Assembly (NCBI GenBank): GCA_029978085.1
Contig: JAPOJV010000021.1
Coordinates: 1 to 33,218 of the forward strand
DNA from: a bacterium
Lineage (GTDB): Bacteria; Planctomycetota; Planctomycetia; Pirellulales; UBA1268
Reading direction: 5' to 3'
Length of the DNA: 33,218 bases
Shown here piece by piece: positions 9,667 to 19,856 of the stretch. The translations under genes were made by a program, and so were the position numbers. Every line of letters begins with the position of its first letter. The first letter of the stretch is position 1. The notes under the pieces are model-generated. The model searched no databases, had not been told where the DNA came from, and saw nothing but the letters and a program-made list of their open reading frames with translations.

Positions 9667-12219
9667 ATGTCGCAGCAGTCGCACTCCCGGAAGAACTTCT
9701 ACCAGCGGTATAGCGTCGGGATCCTCGCGGTCCTGGTGTTCCTGCTGCCGCTGGTGGTGATCGGGGCGATCAAGGCCAAGGGCAACAACCGCAACGACGT
9801 CAAAGGCTGGCTGCCCCTCGAATACCCGGAAACCCAGACCTACCGGTTCTTCCGCCAGAACTTCCAGGGCGAGGAGTTCGTCCTCGTCAGCTGGGACGGC
9901 TGCACGATGGCCGACCCCCGGCTCGAACTGCTGGCCCGGAAGCTTCTGCCGCCCCCGGAGGAGGCCTCCCGGATCGACCGGCCGCTGTTCTTCAAGACGG
10001 CCCAGACCGGCCCGCGGGCGGTCGCCCAGATGTCGCAGGAGCCGCTTAACCTCGATCCGGCCGAGGCCGTCAATCGGCTGACCGGTGCCCTGATCGGCCC
10101 TCCCCCGGCCGGCGTCGAGCCCAACTCCCCTGCCGACGACCACGCCGCCCGGCAGACCTGCCTGGTGCTGACCCTGTCCGACACCGCCCGGGCCAACCTG
10201 CACGGGGCGATCGACACGATCAAGCGAGTCGCCGTGAAGGAGTGCGGCATCCCCGAAGCCTCTGTCCACATGGGCGGTCCGCCGGTCGACAACGTCTCGA
10301 TCGACAAGGCGGGACAGACGAGCGTGACGGTGCTCTTCGGCCTGTCGCTCGTCGTGGGCGGCATCGTCAGCTGGTGGAGCCTGAAGAGCCCGATGCTTGT
10401 CACGCTCGTCATCGCCTCGGGTGTCTATAGCATGTTCGCGAGCCTCGCGATCGTGTGGTACTCGGGCTATCCGGTCGATGCGATCCTGCTCACGATGCCC
10501 TCGCTGGTCTACGTGGCGACGACGTCGGGCGCGATCCACCTCGCGAACTACTACCGCGACCAGTTCGCTGAAACCGGCGTGCAGGAGGGGGCGGCCGGTC
10601 ACGCGGTCCAGCATGCACTCCTGCCGCTCACGCTGGCCACCGGCACCACGGCCGTGGGGCTCGCCACGCTCGCGGTGAGCGAACTGGTGCCCATCCGGAT
10701 GTTCGGCATCTTCTCGGCGCTCGGCGTGCTTACGAGCTTCGTGATCCTCGTGACGCTCATGCCGGCCGCGCTCGAGCTCTTTCCCCCCAAGCTCAAGATC
10801 GGGGCCGCGGCCGGCGACGACGAGAAGTCGGCTGCATGGCGGCCGATCGAGGCGAGCCCGTGGTGGAAGGTGGGCGAGTGGATCACACGGCATCACGCGC
10901 TCACGGCCACGGCCTGCCTGCTGGTGATGGCCGGCATCGGCTACGGCATGACCCGGGTCGAGAGCAGCGTGCAGCTGATGCGGCTCTTTTCCCCGAAGGC
11001 CCGGATCCGCACCGACTACCAGTGGCTCGAGGATCATCTCGGCCCGCTCGTGCCGATGGAAATCCTCGTGCGGATCGACGACAAGGCCTGTCCGCTCAAC
11101 TTCCTCGAGCGAATGGAACTCGTCGGCGAGATCCAGCAGGAGATCGGCGGCCTCGACGAGGTGGGCAGCTCGCTCTCGACCGTGACGTTCGGCCGCAGCC
11201 TCGACGTGGGCGACTCGGGCGACGGGATCGGCGGCGTGGCGGGCCGGGCCATCGGCCTCAATGCCCGCACGCGGCGGAGCGTGCTCAACCGTCGGCTCAC
11301 CGCCCATCGCGACGACTTCCTCGCGGGTGATTATCTCCGCGAGGCCCAGGTGCCCGGGTCCGACGGCGAGATGCACGCCCAGGAGCTGTGGCGGATCAGC
11401 GCCCGCGTGAGCGCCGTGAAGGAAGTGGATTACGCCCTCTTCAAGGCCGACCTCCAGAAGAAGATCGATCCGATCCTGGCACGGCTCGAGGGCGAGGGTG
11501 TGCCCGGCGTGTCGGTCGACTACACGGGCCTCGTGCCGCTCGTCTACAAGGCCCAGCACTCGCTGCTCGACGGACTCCGGATCGGGTTTATTTGGGACTT
11601 CGCGATCATCGTGGCGGTGATGATCCTGCTCTGCCGGGCCGCTTCGGCCGGGCTCGTGCTCCTGCTGCCGGCCGCGTTCCCCGCGATCATGGTCTTCGGC
11701 GGCATGGGCTGGGGCAACTCGATCCTCAAGTCGCTCGGCACCGGCAACCTGCTCATCGACATTGGCACCGTGATGGCCCCGAGCGTGGCGCTCGGCGTGA
11801 CGGTCGACGACGTCGTGCACTTCATGCTCTGGTTCCGCCGCGGCATCGCCGAGGGCCTTGACCGCCGGAAGGCGACGATGCTCGCCTACAAGGGCTGTGC
11901 GCGGGCGATGTACCAGAGCTGGGGCGTGATCGGGATCGGCCTGTCGGTCTTCTCGCTCTCGCCCTTCGGCCCGACGCAGCGGTTCGGCTACATGATGCTC
12001 TCGATGCTGACGATCGCGCTGGTCGGCAACCTCGTCTTCCTGCCGGCGCTGCTGGCTGGTCCGCTGGGTGCCGTGTTCAGCTGGAGCGTGCTGCGGATCG
12101 AACGGAAGAAGGCCGACCGCGAAGGGCGACGCCGCAAGGTGAAGGTCGACCCTGGCAGCGATGCGCTGCCCGCGCCCCACGTGCTCCCAGGCCCGACCAA
12201 GCAGGTCGTGCATGCCTAA
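9667..12219 (+). CDS. MMPL/RND-family transporter
   Basis: 850 aa, two blocks of TM segments each preceded by a large extracytoplasmic region; GVTVDDVVHFMLWFRR and similar motifs. Confidence 0.85.
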   Translation: MSQQSHSRKNFYQRYSVGILAVLVFLLPLVVIGAIKAKGNNRNDVKGWLPLEYPETQTYRFFRQNFQGEEFVLVSWDGCTMADPRLELLARKLLPPPEEASRIDRPLFFKTAQTGPRAVAQMSQEPLNLDPAEAVNRLTGALIGPPPAGVEPNSPADDHAARQTCLVLTLSDTARANLHGAIDTIKRVAVKECGIPEASVHMGGPPVDNVSIDKAGQTSVTVLFGLSLVVGGIVSWWSLKSPMLVTLVIASGVYSMFASLAIVWYSGYPVDAILLTMPSLVYVATTSGAIHLANYYRDQFAETGVQEGAAGHAVQHALLPLTLATGTTAVGLATLAVSELVPIRMFGIFSALGVLTSFVILVTLMPAALELFPPKLKIGAAAGDDEKSAAWRPIEASPWWKVGEWITRHHALTATACLLVMAGIGYGMTRVESSVQLMRLFSPKARIRTDYQWLEDHLGPLVPMEILVRIDDKACPLNFLERMELVGEIQQEIGGLDEVGSSLSTVTFGRSLDVGDSGDGIGGVAGRAIGLNARTRRSVLNRRLTAHRDDFLAGDYLREAQVPGSDGEMHAQELWRISARVSAVKEVDYALFKADLQKKIDPILARLEGEGVPGVSVDYTGLVPLVYKAQHSLLDGLRIGFIWDFAIIVAVMILLCRAASAGLVLLLPAAFPAIMVFGGMGWGNSILKSLGTGNLLIDIGTVMAPSVALGVTVDDVVHFMLWFRRGIAEGLDRRKATMLAYKGCARAMYQSWGVIGIGLSVFSLSPFGPTQRFGYMMLSMLTIALVGNLVFLPALLAGPLGAVFSWSVLRIERKKADREGRRRKVKVDPGSDALPAPHVLPGPTKQVVHA

Positions 12220-13438
12220 CGGGCCGGAGAGTGATCCCGGCACCGGACTGCCGACCGCGACCGTGGTGCTCAAGCCCAAGCGGGCCCGGCCGTTTTTCGG
12301 CCGGCATCCGTGGGTGCTCGACTCGGCCGTGCTCCGGCTCGACGGCACGGCTGCGGAAGGCGACGTGGTCGATCTGACGACCCATGACGGCACGTTCGTG
12401 GCCCGCGGCCTCTGGAATCCCGCCAGCCGGATTCGTGTGCGGCTCTATGCCTTCGATGCGGCCACGCGGCTCGATGCGGCCTTCTGGCGAACCCGGCTGG
12501 AGGCGGCGGTCGCCTTGCGGCGGGCGCTCGGCCTCGACGACCGCGCCGGCGGCTGCCGCCTCGTGAACAGCGAAGGCGACGACCTCTCCGGCCTGATCGT
12601 GGACCGCTACAGCGACTCTCTGGCCGTGCAGGTGACGGCCGCGGCCCTCGTGCCGCGACTGGAGATGATCTGCGACATCCTCGAGTCGCTCGTGGCCCCG
12701 CGGGCCATTCTCCTGCGGGGCGCCGATCGCGGCCTGGCGAAACTCGAAGGCCTGCATCTGGCCGACCGCGTGGTTCGTGGCACGCCCCCGACCGGCCCGA
12801 TCTTCGTCGCCGAGCGGGGCCTGCGGTTCGGCGTCGATCTCGCCGAGGGGCAGAAGACGGGCTACTACCTCGACCAGCGCGACAACCGGCAGGCCGCGGC
12901 GGCCTATGCCCGCGGCCGGCGGGTGCTCGACATGTTCTGCTACTCCGGCGGCTTCGCGGTGGCCTGCGCGGCGGGCGGTGCCCGCAGCGTGTTGGCCGTC
13001 GATTCGAGTGCCAAGGCGACGACGCTCGCGAAGGCCAACGCCGATTTGAACGGCGCGGCCAACGTGACGGTCGAGACGTCCGACGCCTTCGAGAAGCTCG
13101 ACGCCCTGAGCGCCGCGGGCGAGCGGTTCGGCATGGTGATCCTCGATCCGCCGAAGTTCGCCCGCAGCCGTGCGAGCGTCGACGATGCCCTGCGGGCCTA
13201 CCACCGCATCAACCGTGTCGCCGTCGATCTGCTCGAGCCTGGCGGCATCCTCGTCACCTGCTCCTGCTCCGGCTCTGTGCCGCGGGATGACTTCCTGCAG
13301 ATGCTCGCCGGCGTGGCCCAGCGGTCGGGCCGCCCGATCCAGCTGCTCGAATGCCGTGGCGCGGCCCCCGATCACCCCGTGAGCGCCAGCTGCCTCGAGG
13401 GCGAGTACCTCAAGTGCATCATCGCCCGCGTGGCATGA
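12212..13438 (+). CDS. RlmI-like class I SAM-dependent rRNA methyltransferase (PUA + Rossmann MTase)
   Basis: RARPFFGRHPWVLDSAV, GQKTGYYLDQRDNR, VLDMFCYSGGFAVACA, LDPPKFARS, CSCSG. Confidence 0.9.
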   Translation: MPNGPESDPGTGLPTATVVLKPKRARPFFGRHPWVLDSAVLRLDGTAAEGDVVDLTTHDGTFVARGLWNPASRIRVRLYAFDAATRLDAAFWRTRLEAAVALRRALGLDDRAGGCRLVNSEGDDLSGLIVDRYSDSLAVQVTAAALVPRLEMICDILESLVAPRAILLRGADRGLAKLEGLHLADRVVRGTPPTGPIFVAERGLRFGVDLAEGQKTGYYLDQRDNRQAAAAYARGRRVLDMFCYSGGFAVACAAGGARSVLAVDSSAKATTLAKANADLNGAANVTVETSDAFEKLDALSAAGERFGMVILDPPKFARSRASVDDALRAYHRINRVAVDLLEPGGILVTCSCSGSVPRDDFLQMLAGVAQRSGRPIQLLECRGAAPDHPVSASCLEGEYLKCIIARVA

Positions 13439-13499
13439 ACGACCGGCGGACGGCGGACGCTGACGAACCCGTAGACCCGTCACTCCGCGTGCTCGCGCA

Positions 13500-13647
13500 G
13501 CCGTAGTCCGCACACTCCGTGTGCGGGAGGGGGTGTGAAGGCCGAGGGGCCAATGTTTCAGGATCGAGGCATGCCGACCCGCTGCGGAATAGCCCGGGCC
13601 TGCGGTCTTCACGCCGTGGGCCGCATGCGGAGCATGCGGACTACGGC
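13500..13647. repeat. GTAG-REP locus F: 13-bp perfect outer inverted repeat with inner hairpins CCGCACAC-TCC-GTGTGCGG and CCGCATGC-GGA-GCATGCGG
   Basis: gccgtagtccgca (13500-13512) vs tgcggactacggc (13635-13647); inner hairpins at 13508-13526 and 13621-13639. Confidence 0.8.
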
Positions 13648-13670
13648 GCGAGCGGGTGCGGCGGACGGCA

Positions 13671-13949
13671 TTACAGCCGGCGGAGCCGCGTGAACTCGTC
13701 GATCGTCACCGTGGTGAGCTCGCCGTCGTCGCGGGCGAGGATCAGCACGTCGCTGTAGACCTTGTCGTCGGCGTTGCGGCGGAAGTGGAGGCCATGCCGC
13801 CGCCGCTCCGTCCGCAGCACCTTGCCTACGGTCGTGGTGCTCCACTTCGCGCTGGAGCCCACGGTCACTCCGTGCGCCACCTCCACCCGGTCGCCCGGCT
13901 GGAGCTGCTCGTAAAGACTGCGGGCCTGGTATTCCTCGGGCGTCATCAC
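13671..13949 (-). CDS. Small conserved-looking hypothetical protein (92 aa)
   Basis: Complete ORF MMTPEEYQARSLYEQLQPGDRVEV... directly downstream of ilvC, same strand. Confidence 0.65.
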   Translation of the reverse strand: MMTPEEYQARSLYEQLQPGDRVEVAHGVTVGSSAKWSTTTVGKVLRTERRRHGLHFRRNADDKVYSDVLILARDDGELTTVTIDEFTRLRRL

Positions 13950-13973
13950 ACTCCCTCGCTCAGGCTCTTCGGA

Positions 13974-14978
13974 TCAGACTTCCTTGCTCTCGATCCACTT
14001 CATCATCTTGCGGAGCTGGCGGCCGGTGCGGGTGAGCTGGTGCTCCCGCTCGCGGCGGCGGGTGCTCTTGAACATCGCGGCGCCGGCCCGGTTCTCGAGG
14101 ATCCAGTCGCGGGCGAACTCGCCCGAGCGGATCTCCTCGAGGATCTTCTTCATCTCCGCGCGGGTCTCGTCGGTGATGATCCGCTTGCCGCGGGTGTAGT
14201 CGCCATACTCGGCGGTGTTCGACACGCTGTATCGCATGTACTCCAGGCCGCCCTGGTAGAGCAGGTCGACGATCAGCTTCATCTCGTGGAGGCACTCGAA
14301 GTAGGCCATCTCGGGCTGGTAGCCGGCCTCGACGAGCGTGTCGAAGCCCGCCTTGATCAGCTCCGACACACCGCCGCAGAGCACTGCCTGCTCGCCGAAC
14401 AGGTCGGTCTCGGTCTCCTCGGCGATCGTCGTCTCGATCACGCCGCCGCGGGTGCCGCCGATGCCCTTGGCATAGGCCAGGCCGATCTTCTTGGTCTCGG
14501 CCGAGGCGTTCGGGCCGAGGGCGATCAGGCAGGGCACGCCGCCCCCCTTCACGTATTCGCTGCGGACGAGGTGGCCGGGGCCCTTCGGGGCGACGAGCAG
14601 GATGTCGTGACCGGCCGGCGGCTCGATCTGGCCGAAGTGGAAGTTGAAGCCGTGGCTGGCCATCAGCACGGCACCCTTCTTCAGGTTGGGCTTGATCGCC
14701 GCGCGGTAAACGTCGGCAGCCAGTTCGTCCGGCAGCAGGATGTTGATCACGTCGGCCTGCTTCACGGCGTCTTCGACGCTCATCGGCGAGAAGCCGTGGC
14801 TCTTGGCGAGTTCATAGTTGGGGCCGCCCGGACGCTGGGCCACGACGACATTGAGCCCGCTGTCGCGGAGGTTCTGGGCCTGGGCATGGCCCTGCGAGCC
14901 GTAGCCGATGATGGCGATGGTCTTGCCCTTGAGGGCGGCGAGGTCGGCGTCGGCGTCGTAATAAATCGTCGCGGGCAC
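13974..14978 (-). CDS. ilvC: Ketol-acid reductoisomerase
   Basis: [40 protein letters not shown] start at 14976-14978 (the longer ORF to 15710 is over-extended). Confidence 0.95.
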   Translation of the reverse strand: MPATIYYDADADLAALKGKTIAIIGYGSQGHAQAQNLRDSGLNVVVAQRPGGPNYELAKSHGFSPMSVEDAVKQADVINILLPDELAADVYRAAIKPNLKKGAVLMASHGFNFHFGQIEPPAGHDILLVAPKGPGHLVRSEYVKGGGVPCLIALGPNASAETKKIGLAYAKGIGGTRGGVIETTIAEETETDLFGEQAVLCGGVSELIKAGFDTLVEAGYQPEMAYFECLHEMKLIVDLLYQGGLEYMRYSVSNTAEYGDYTRGKRIITDETRAEMKKILEEIRSGEFARDWILENRAGAAMFKSTRRREREHQLTRTGRQLRKMMKWIESKEV

Positions 14979-15013
14979 GGGATGCTCCTGGCGTGGTGGT
15001 GGGAGGGTGTGTG

Positions 15014-15571
15014 TCAGGCGAGTGAGTCGGTGGCGTCGGCGGCGTCGGCGGGGCGGCCGCCGTCGGCCGCCTCGGTGAGCTCGCGGGTGGGCAGGCTGCC
15101 CCGCACCATCGCGATTCGGCCGGTGCGGACGAGTTCGAGGATGCCGCGGGGCCGCATCAGTTCGATGAAGCCCTCGAGCTTCTTCTCCGTGCCCGAGATC
15201 TCCACGATCACGCTGTCGCCGGCTACGTCGACGATCCGGCCGCGGAAGATCTCCGCAAGCTCCTTCACCTCCGTGCGGGCGGGGCCGGCCGGAGCCGCCA
15301 CCTTGAGGAGCATCAGATCGCGCTCCACATAGTTGCGGGAGCTGATGTCGTCGACGCGGACGACCGTGACGATCTTTTCGAGCTGGCGGCGAACCTGGTC
15401 GAGCACCCGGTCGTCGCCGCGGAGCACGAATGTCATCCGGGAAAACCGTGGGTCTTCGGTCTCGCCGACGGCGAGGCTGTCGATGTTGTAGCCGCGGGAG
15501 GCGAGCATGCCCGAGACGTGGGCGAGCACGCCGGGGACGTTCTGGACCGTGGCCGAGAGGACGTGGCGCAT
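15014..15571 (-). CDS. ilvN: Acetolactate synthase small (regulatory) subunit
   Basis: [54 protein letters not shown] (ACT domain). Confidence 0.92.
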   Translation of the reverse strand: MRHVLSATVQNVPGVLAHVSGMLASRGYNIDSLAVGETEDPRFSRMTFVLRGDDRVLDQVRRQLEKIVTVVRVDDISSRNYVERDLMLLKVAAPAGPARTEVKELAEIFRGRIVDVAGDSVIVEISGTEKKLEGFIELMRPRGILELVRTGRIAMVRGSLPTRELTEAADGGRPADAADATDSLA

Positions 15572-15703
15572 GTCTGCGGAACGGCGGCCGTGAGGCCGGG
15601 CAAGAGGGCGGATGGGTTCGGAGCCCGGCGAGTCTAGCATCCCCCCGGAAAAATCCAGTCGCACCGCCCCGGGGGCGGCATTTCCGGGGGTGGCGGGGCC
15701 GCG

Positions 15704-15736
15704 TTGACACGGCCCGAAAAAAGCCGATAGTGTCAA
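15704..15736 (+). promoter_or_regulatory. Candidate rpsB promoter (TTGACA) embedded in inverted repeat TTGACAC-N19-GTGTCAA
   Basis: TTGACAC 15704-15710, GTGTCAA 15730-15736; about 57 nt upstream of the rpsB GTG. Confidence 0.45.
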
Positions 15737-15792
15737 AGTTTCGCAGCCCCAGCCCGGGTTTTCCCTCCCCTCCCTCCGAAGAGCGTGTTTGC

Positions 15793-16584
15793 GTGTCGAA
15801 CGTCCTGGCCCAGGAATTGATCGAAGCCGGTGTCCACTATGGCCATCGTGCCAGCCGTTGGAACCCGAAGATGCGGCCCTACATCCATGGCCGCCGCAAC
15901 CTCATCCACATCATCGACGTCCGTGAGACGATCCGCGGTCTCTTGCGGGCCAAGAAGTACCTGAAGCAAGTCGCCTCGACCGGCAGCATCGTGCTCTTCG
16001 TCGGCACGAAGCGGCAGGGAGCCGAGGCGGTGGCCCGCGAGGCCGCCCGCTGCGGCATGCCCTACGTGAACGAGCGGTGGCTCGGCGGCACGCTGACCAA
16101 CTTCCGCACGATCCGCAACCGGCTCGCCCGCCTGGAAGAACTCGAGGCGCTGCTGCCGTCGGACGCCTTCTCCACCTACTCCAAGAAGATGCAGTCGTCG
16201 CTGCGGCGCGAGCATCGCAAGATGCTTCGCAATCTCGGCGGCATCCGCACGCTGTCGCGGCTGCCCGAGTGCCTCGTCGTGTTCGACCCCAAGAAGGAGA
16301 AGAACGCCATCAACGAGGCCCGCAAGATGGGCATCACGACGGTCGCCCTGATCGACACTGATTGCGATCCCGATGTCGTCGACCTGCCGATCCCCGGCAA
16401 CGACGACTCGATCCGTTCGATCGAACTGGTGGCCGCGCGGCTCGCCGATGCGATCGCCGAGGGCAAGGCCTCGACGGCCGCCGAGAGTCAGGCCGCCGCG
16501 GAAGGGAGCGACGCCGAGGCCAAGCCGAAGCCGAAGGCCCGCCCGATGGTGGCCAAGCGGTCGGTGCCGAAGCCCGCGACCTGA
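15793..16584 (+). CDS. rpsB: 30S ribosomal protein S2
   Basis: [37 protein letters not shown] start at 15793. Confidence 0.96.
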   Translation: MSNVLAQELIEAGVHYGHRASRWNPKMRPYIHGRRNLIHIIDVRETIRGLLRAKKYLKQVASTGSIVLFVGTKRQGAEAVAREAARCGMPYVNERWLGGTLTNFRTIRNRLARLEELEALLPSDAFSTYSKKMQSSLRREHRKMLRNLGGIRTLSRLPECLVVFDPKKEKNAINEARKMGITTVALIDTDCDPDVVDLPIPGNDDSIRSIELVAARLADAIAEGKASTAAESQAAAEGSDAEAKPKPKARPMVAKRSVPKPAT

Positions 16585-16725
16585 GCCCGGCCTGCCGGCG
16601 TCGGTCGTCGCCCGCTGGACGCCCGCTGAATTGGACCTCGTCCGTGGAAGGCTGAGCCGCCCCGGCGGTTCGGCATTCACGTTCTCCGCATGCACGTCTA
16701 CACATTCTTTCCAGGAGATTGACCG

Positions 16726-17568
16726 ATGGCTGAGATCACTGCCGGGGCCGTGATGGCCCTTCGCGAGAAGACCGGGCTGCCGATGATGGAGTGCAAGAAG
16801 GCGCTCCAGGAATGTGGCGGCAACACGGAGCAGGCCGTCGAGTGGCTGCGGAAACAGGGCATCAAGACCCAGTCGATGCGGGCCGACCGGGAGACCTCCT
16901 GCGGCCGCCTCGCGGTCTACACAGATCCGGCGAAGGGCGTGGGCACGATCATCGAGTTCAAGTGCGAGAGTCCGCCTGTGGCGGGCAGCCCCGACTTCAA
17001 GGATCTCTGCAACGACATCGCCAAGACGCTGGCCCTGGGGCCTGGGGCGGCCACGCCCGCCGACCTGATGGCCCAGAAGAGCCAGGCCCATCCCGGCAAG
17101 ACGCTCGCCGAGTTGAAGGACGACCTCTTCAACCGGATGCGGGAGGTGTTCGAGTTGTCGCGGATCAAGCGGATCGACGCCCCGTGCGGCGGCTATGCCC
17201 ACCACGACGGCTCCAAGGCCGCGATCGTGGAGATCAGCGGCAACACGTCGGCGGCGAACGCGGCCGAGGTGGCCAAGGACATCGCCATGCACGTCGTGGC
17301 GCTCGCCCCGCAGGCGGTTCGCAAGGAAGACCTCGACCCGGCTGTCGTCGAGAAGGAGCGGGAGATCCTCTCCGAGGCCGCCCGCAAGGAGGGCAAGCCG
17401 GAGAACATCATCGCCAAGATGATCGAGGGTCGGCTGCGGAACTTCTTCAGCCAGTGCGTGCTGCTCGAGCAGCCGTTCGTGAAGGATGACAAGCAGACCG
17501 TAGGCCAGCTGGCGAAGTCGGCCGGCCTCGAAGTGAAGTCGGTCGAGAATTGGAAATTGGGTGGATGA
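16726..17568 (+). CDS. tsf: Translation elongation factor Ts
   Basis: ALREKTGLPMMECKKALQECGGNTEQAVEWLRKQG; position after rpsB. Confidence 0.95.
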   Translation: MAEITAGAVMALREKTGLPMMECKKALQECGGNTEQAVEWLRKQGIKTQSMRADRETSCGRLAVYTDPAKGVGTIIEFKCESPPVAGSPDFKDLCNDIAKTLALGPGAATPADLMAQKSQAHPGKTLAELKDDLFNRMREVFELSRIKRIDAPCGGYAHHDGSKAAIVEISGNTSAANAAEVAKDIAMHVVALAPQAVRKEDLDPAVVEKEREILSEAARKEGKPENIIAKMIEGRLRNFFSQCVLLEQPFVKDDKQTVGQLAKSAGLEVKSVENWKLGG

Positions 17569-17571
17569 GGT

Positions 17572-17623
17572 GTAGGCCTGTCACGCCGTGACAGGCTTTC
17601 CGGTCACGGCGTGACCGGGCTAC
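17572..17623. repeat. GTAG-REP locus B: inverted pair GTAG-GCCTGTCAC-GCC-GTGACAGGC ... CCGGTCAC-GGC-GTGACCGG-gCTAC
   Basis: Hairpins at 17576-17596 and 17600-17618, GTAG 17572-17575, CTAC 17620-17623; between tsf and pyrH. Confidence 0.85.
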
Positions 17624-17641
17624 CGTGTTCTGGGTGACATC

Positions 17642-18388
17642 ATGTCCGCCGGCCCTCACAAACGTGTGCTCCTCAAGCTCTCGGGCGAGAGCTTCGCCCG
17701 GCAGGGCGAGCGGGGCATCTCGATGGACGAGGTCGTCCACATCGCCCGGCAGACGGTGCAGGCGGTGGCCCGCGGCACGGAACTGGCCGTCGTGATCGGC
17801 GGCGGCAACATTCTTCGCGGCGGATCGTTCACGGCCGGCAATGCCGCCATCCAGGAGGCCACGGCCCATTACATGGGCATGCTGGCCACGGTGATCAACG
17901 GCCTCGCCCTCCAGGACGCCCTCGAGAGCCTCGGCGCCCAGACGCGGCTGATGACGGCCATCCGCATGGATGGAGTGGCCGAGCCCTACATCCGCCGGCG
18001 GGCGCGGCGGCATCTGGAGAAGGGGCGGATCGTGATCCTCGCGGCGGGCACCGGCAGTCCCTTCGTCACCACCGACACGGCCGCGGCCCAGCGGGCACTC
18101 GAACTCGGTGCCGACATTCTCATGAAGGCCACCCGCGTCGACGGCGTCTATTCCGACGATCCTGAGAAGAACCCGCACGCCGTGCTCTATCGCGAGCTCT
18201 CCTACCAGCAGGTCCGCGAACAGAACCTGCGGGTGATGGATGCGACGGCCATCTCGCAGTGCATGGAGCACCGGATGCCGATCCTCGTCTTCAACTACCG
18301 CCGCGATGGCAACATCGAGCGGGCCGTGACGGGCGAGCGGATCGGCACGCTGATCGGCAGCCCCGACACGGTCGCTGCCGGGGCCTGA
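17642..18388 (+). CDS. pyrH: UMP kinase
   Basis: [46 protein letters not shown]. Confidence 0.95.
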   Translation: MSAGPHKRVLLKLSGESFARQGERGISMDEVVHIARQTVQAVARGTELAVVIGGGNILRGGSFTAGNAAIQEATAHYMGMLATVINGLALQDALESLGAQTRLMTAIRMDGVAEPYIRRRARRHLEKGRIVILAAGTGSPFVTTDTAAAQRALELGADILMKATRVDGVYSDDPEKNPHAVLYRELSYQQVREQNLRVMDATAISQCMEHRMPILVFNYRRDGNIERAVTGERIGTLIGSPDTVAAGA

Positions 18389-18497
18389 CCGGCAGACCGC
18401 CCGCCGCCTGCTTGCCCGGCGTGCAGGACCCGTGCCACAATCCCTGGGCTCTCGCGGCCGCGGCCACGGGAGATCAGTCACCCCAGGAGCGGCCGAG

Positions 18498-19058
18498 ATG
18501 CCCGTCGACGACATACTGCTGGATGCCGAGGAGCGGATGGAGAAGGCGGCCGACGTGTTTCGGCACCAGCTGACGGGTATCCGCACGGGCCGTGCGAATC
18601 CCGGCCTCGTCGATTCGCTGCGGGTGGAAGTCTATGGCTCGCCCACGCCGATCAAGGCGCTCGCCAGCGTGGGGGCGCCCGAGCCCAACCAGATCGTCGT
18701 GCGGCCGTTCGACCCGGGCACGATCAAGGACATCGAGAAGGCGATCCAGGCGAGCGACCTGGGCTTCAACCCGCAGAGCGACGGCCGCGTGATCCGGATC
18801 ACGATCCCGGCCCTGTCGACCGATGTCCGCCGCAAGATGTCGGCCCGCATCAAGGAACTCGCCGAGGAGGCCCGCGTGGCGATCCGCAATGTCCGCCGCG
18901 ATGCCAACAAGGCGGCCGACACGGAGAAGGGGGACGGCGGACTCACCGAGGACGACTGCGACTCCTGCAAGGAAGAGGTGCAGGAGCTGACGAAGAAATA
19001 CGAGACGAAGGTCGGCGACCTCGCCAAGGCGAAGGAAGCCGAGGTCATGGAGCAGTGA
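18498..19058 (+). CDS. frr: Ribosome recycling factor
   Basis: LTGIRTGRANPGLVDSLRVEVYGSPTPI..., family-consistent ATG at 18498. Confidence 0.95.
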   Translation: MPVDDILLDAEERMEKAADVFRHQLTGIRTGRANPGLVDSLRVEVYGSPTPIKALASVGAPEPNQIVVRPFDPGTIKDIEKAIQASDLGFNPQSDGRVIRITIPALSTDVRRKMSARIKELAEEARVAIRNVRRDANKAADTEKGDGGLTEDDCDSCKEEVQELTKKYETKVGDLAKAKEAEVMEQ

Positions 19059-19094
19059 CCCCGGCTCGGGCCACCAACCGCCGGGAGCAGGCCT

Positions 19095-19856
19095 GTGATC
19101 GAAGTCGTCGACCTCGTAAAGCACTACCGGGCGAGTGACGGCGGCATCGTGAAGGCGGTCGATGGCGTGTCGTTCGCCGTGGCTGCCGGTGAGATGGTGG
19201 GCCTGCTCGGCGCGAATGGTGCCGGCAAGACCACCACGCTGCGGGTGCTCGCGACGCTGCTCAAGCCGACGTCGGGCACCGCGTTCGTGGGTGGCCGGGA
19301 CGTGCGCGAGGATCCCGTCGGCGTGCGACGGCGGCTGGGCTACGTGTCGGCGACCACGGGCGTACCGGATCGGCTCACGCCGCGTGAGGTGTTCGACTCC
19401 TTCGGCCGGCTGCACGGCCTCGACCCGGCGGCCCGCGCAGCTCGGGTCGAGCGACTGCTCGACGTGCTCGGCCTACGGTCGTGCGCGGACCGGCCCGCGG
19501 GCCGGCTGTCGTCCGGGCAGCGGCAGCGGGTGTCGGTGGGGCGGGCGCTCGTGCACGATCCGCCGGCGCTCGTGCTCGATGAGCCGACCAGTGCGCTCGA
19601 CGTGGTCGGCTCCCGCGACCTGCTCACGCTGCTCATCGACCTGCGGGCGGAAGGGCATGCGATCCTGCTTTCCACCCACCGGCTCCACGAGATCGAGCAC
19701 CGCTGTGACCGATTCGTCGTGATCCACGGTGGTCGCGTGGTGACCACGGGCACCCGCGCCGACCTCGTCGCGGCGGCGCCGAGCGACGGCCCCGCGACGC
19801 TGGAGGCGGCCTTCTTTGCCGCGATCGACGCGACTGCCGCGGGGGCGCCGCCATGA
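19095..19856 (+). CDS. ABC transporter ATP-binding protein (NatA-like)
   Basis: Walker A LGANGAGKTTT, signature LSSGQRQRVSVGRAL, Walker B ALVLDEPTS; GTG start. Confidence 0.93.
   Translation: MIEVVDLVKHYRASDGGIVKAVDGVSFAVAAGEMVGLLGANGAGKTTTLRVLATLLKPTSGTAFVGGRDVREDPVGVRRRLGYVSATTGVPDRLTPREVFDSFGRLHGLDPAARAARVERLLDVLGLRSCADRPAGRLSSGQRQRVSVGRALVHDPPALVLDEPTSALDVVGSRDLLTLLIDLRAEGHAILLSTHRLHEIEHRCDRFVVIHGGRVVTTGTRADLVAAAPSDGPATLEAAFFAAIDATAAGAPP

Noticed and set aside
9538-12393. 951-aa minus-strand ORF opposite the MMPL transporter
   Set aside because: Antisense shadow ORF typical of high-GC coding DNA; the translation is His/Arg/Glu-rich with no domain signature, while the plus strand has a clear transporter
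13974-15710. 578-aa reading of ilvC as a fusion
   Set aside because: The upstream extension is Arg/Pro-rich and lies antisense/out of frame over ilvN; KARI homology begins at the GTG at 14978
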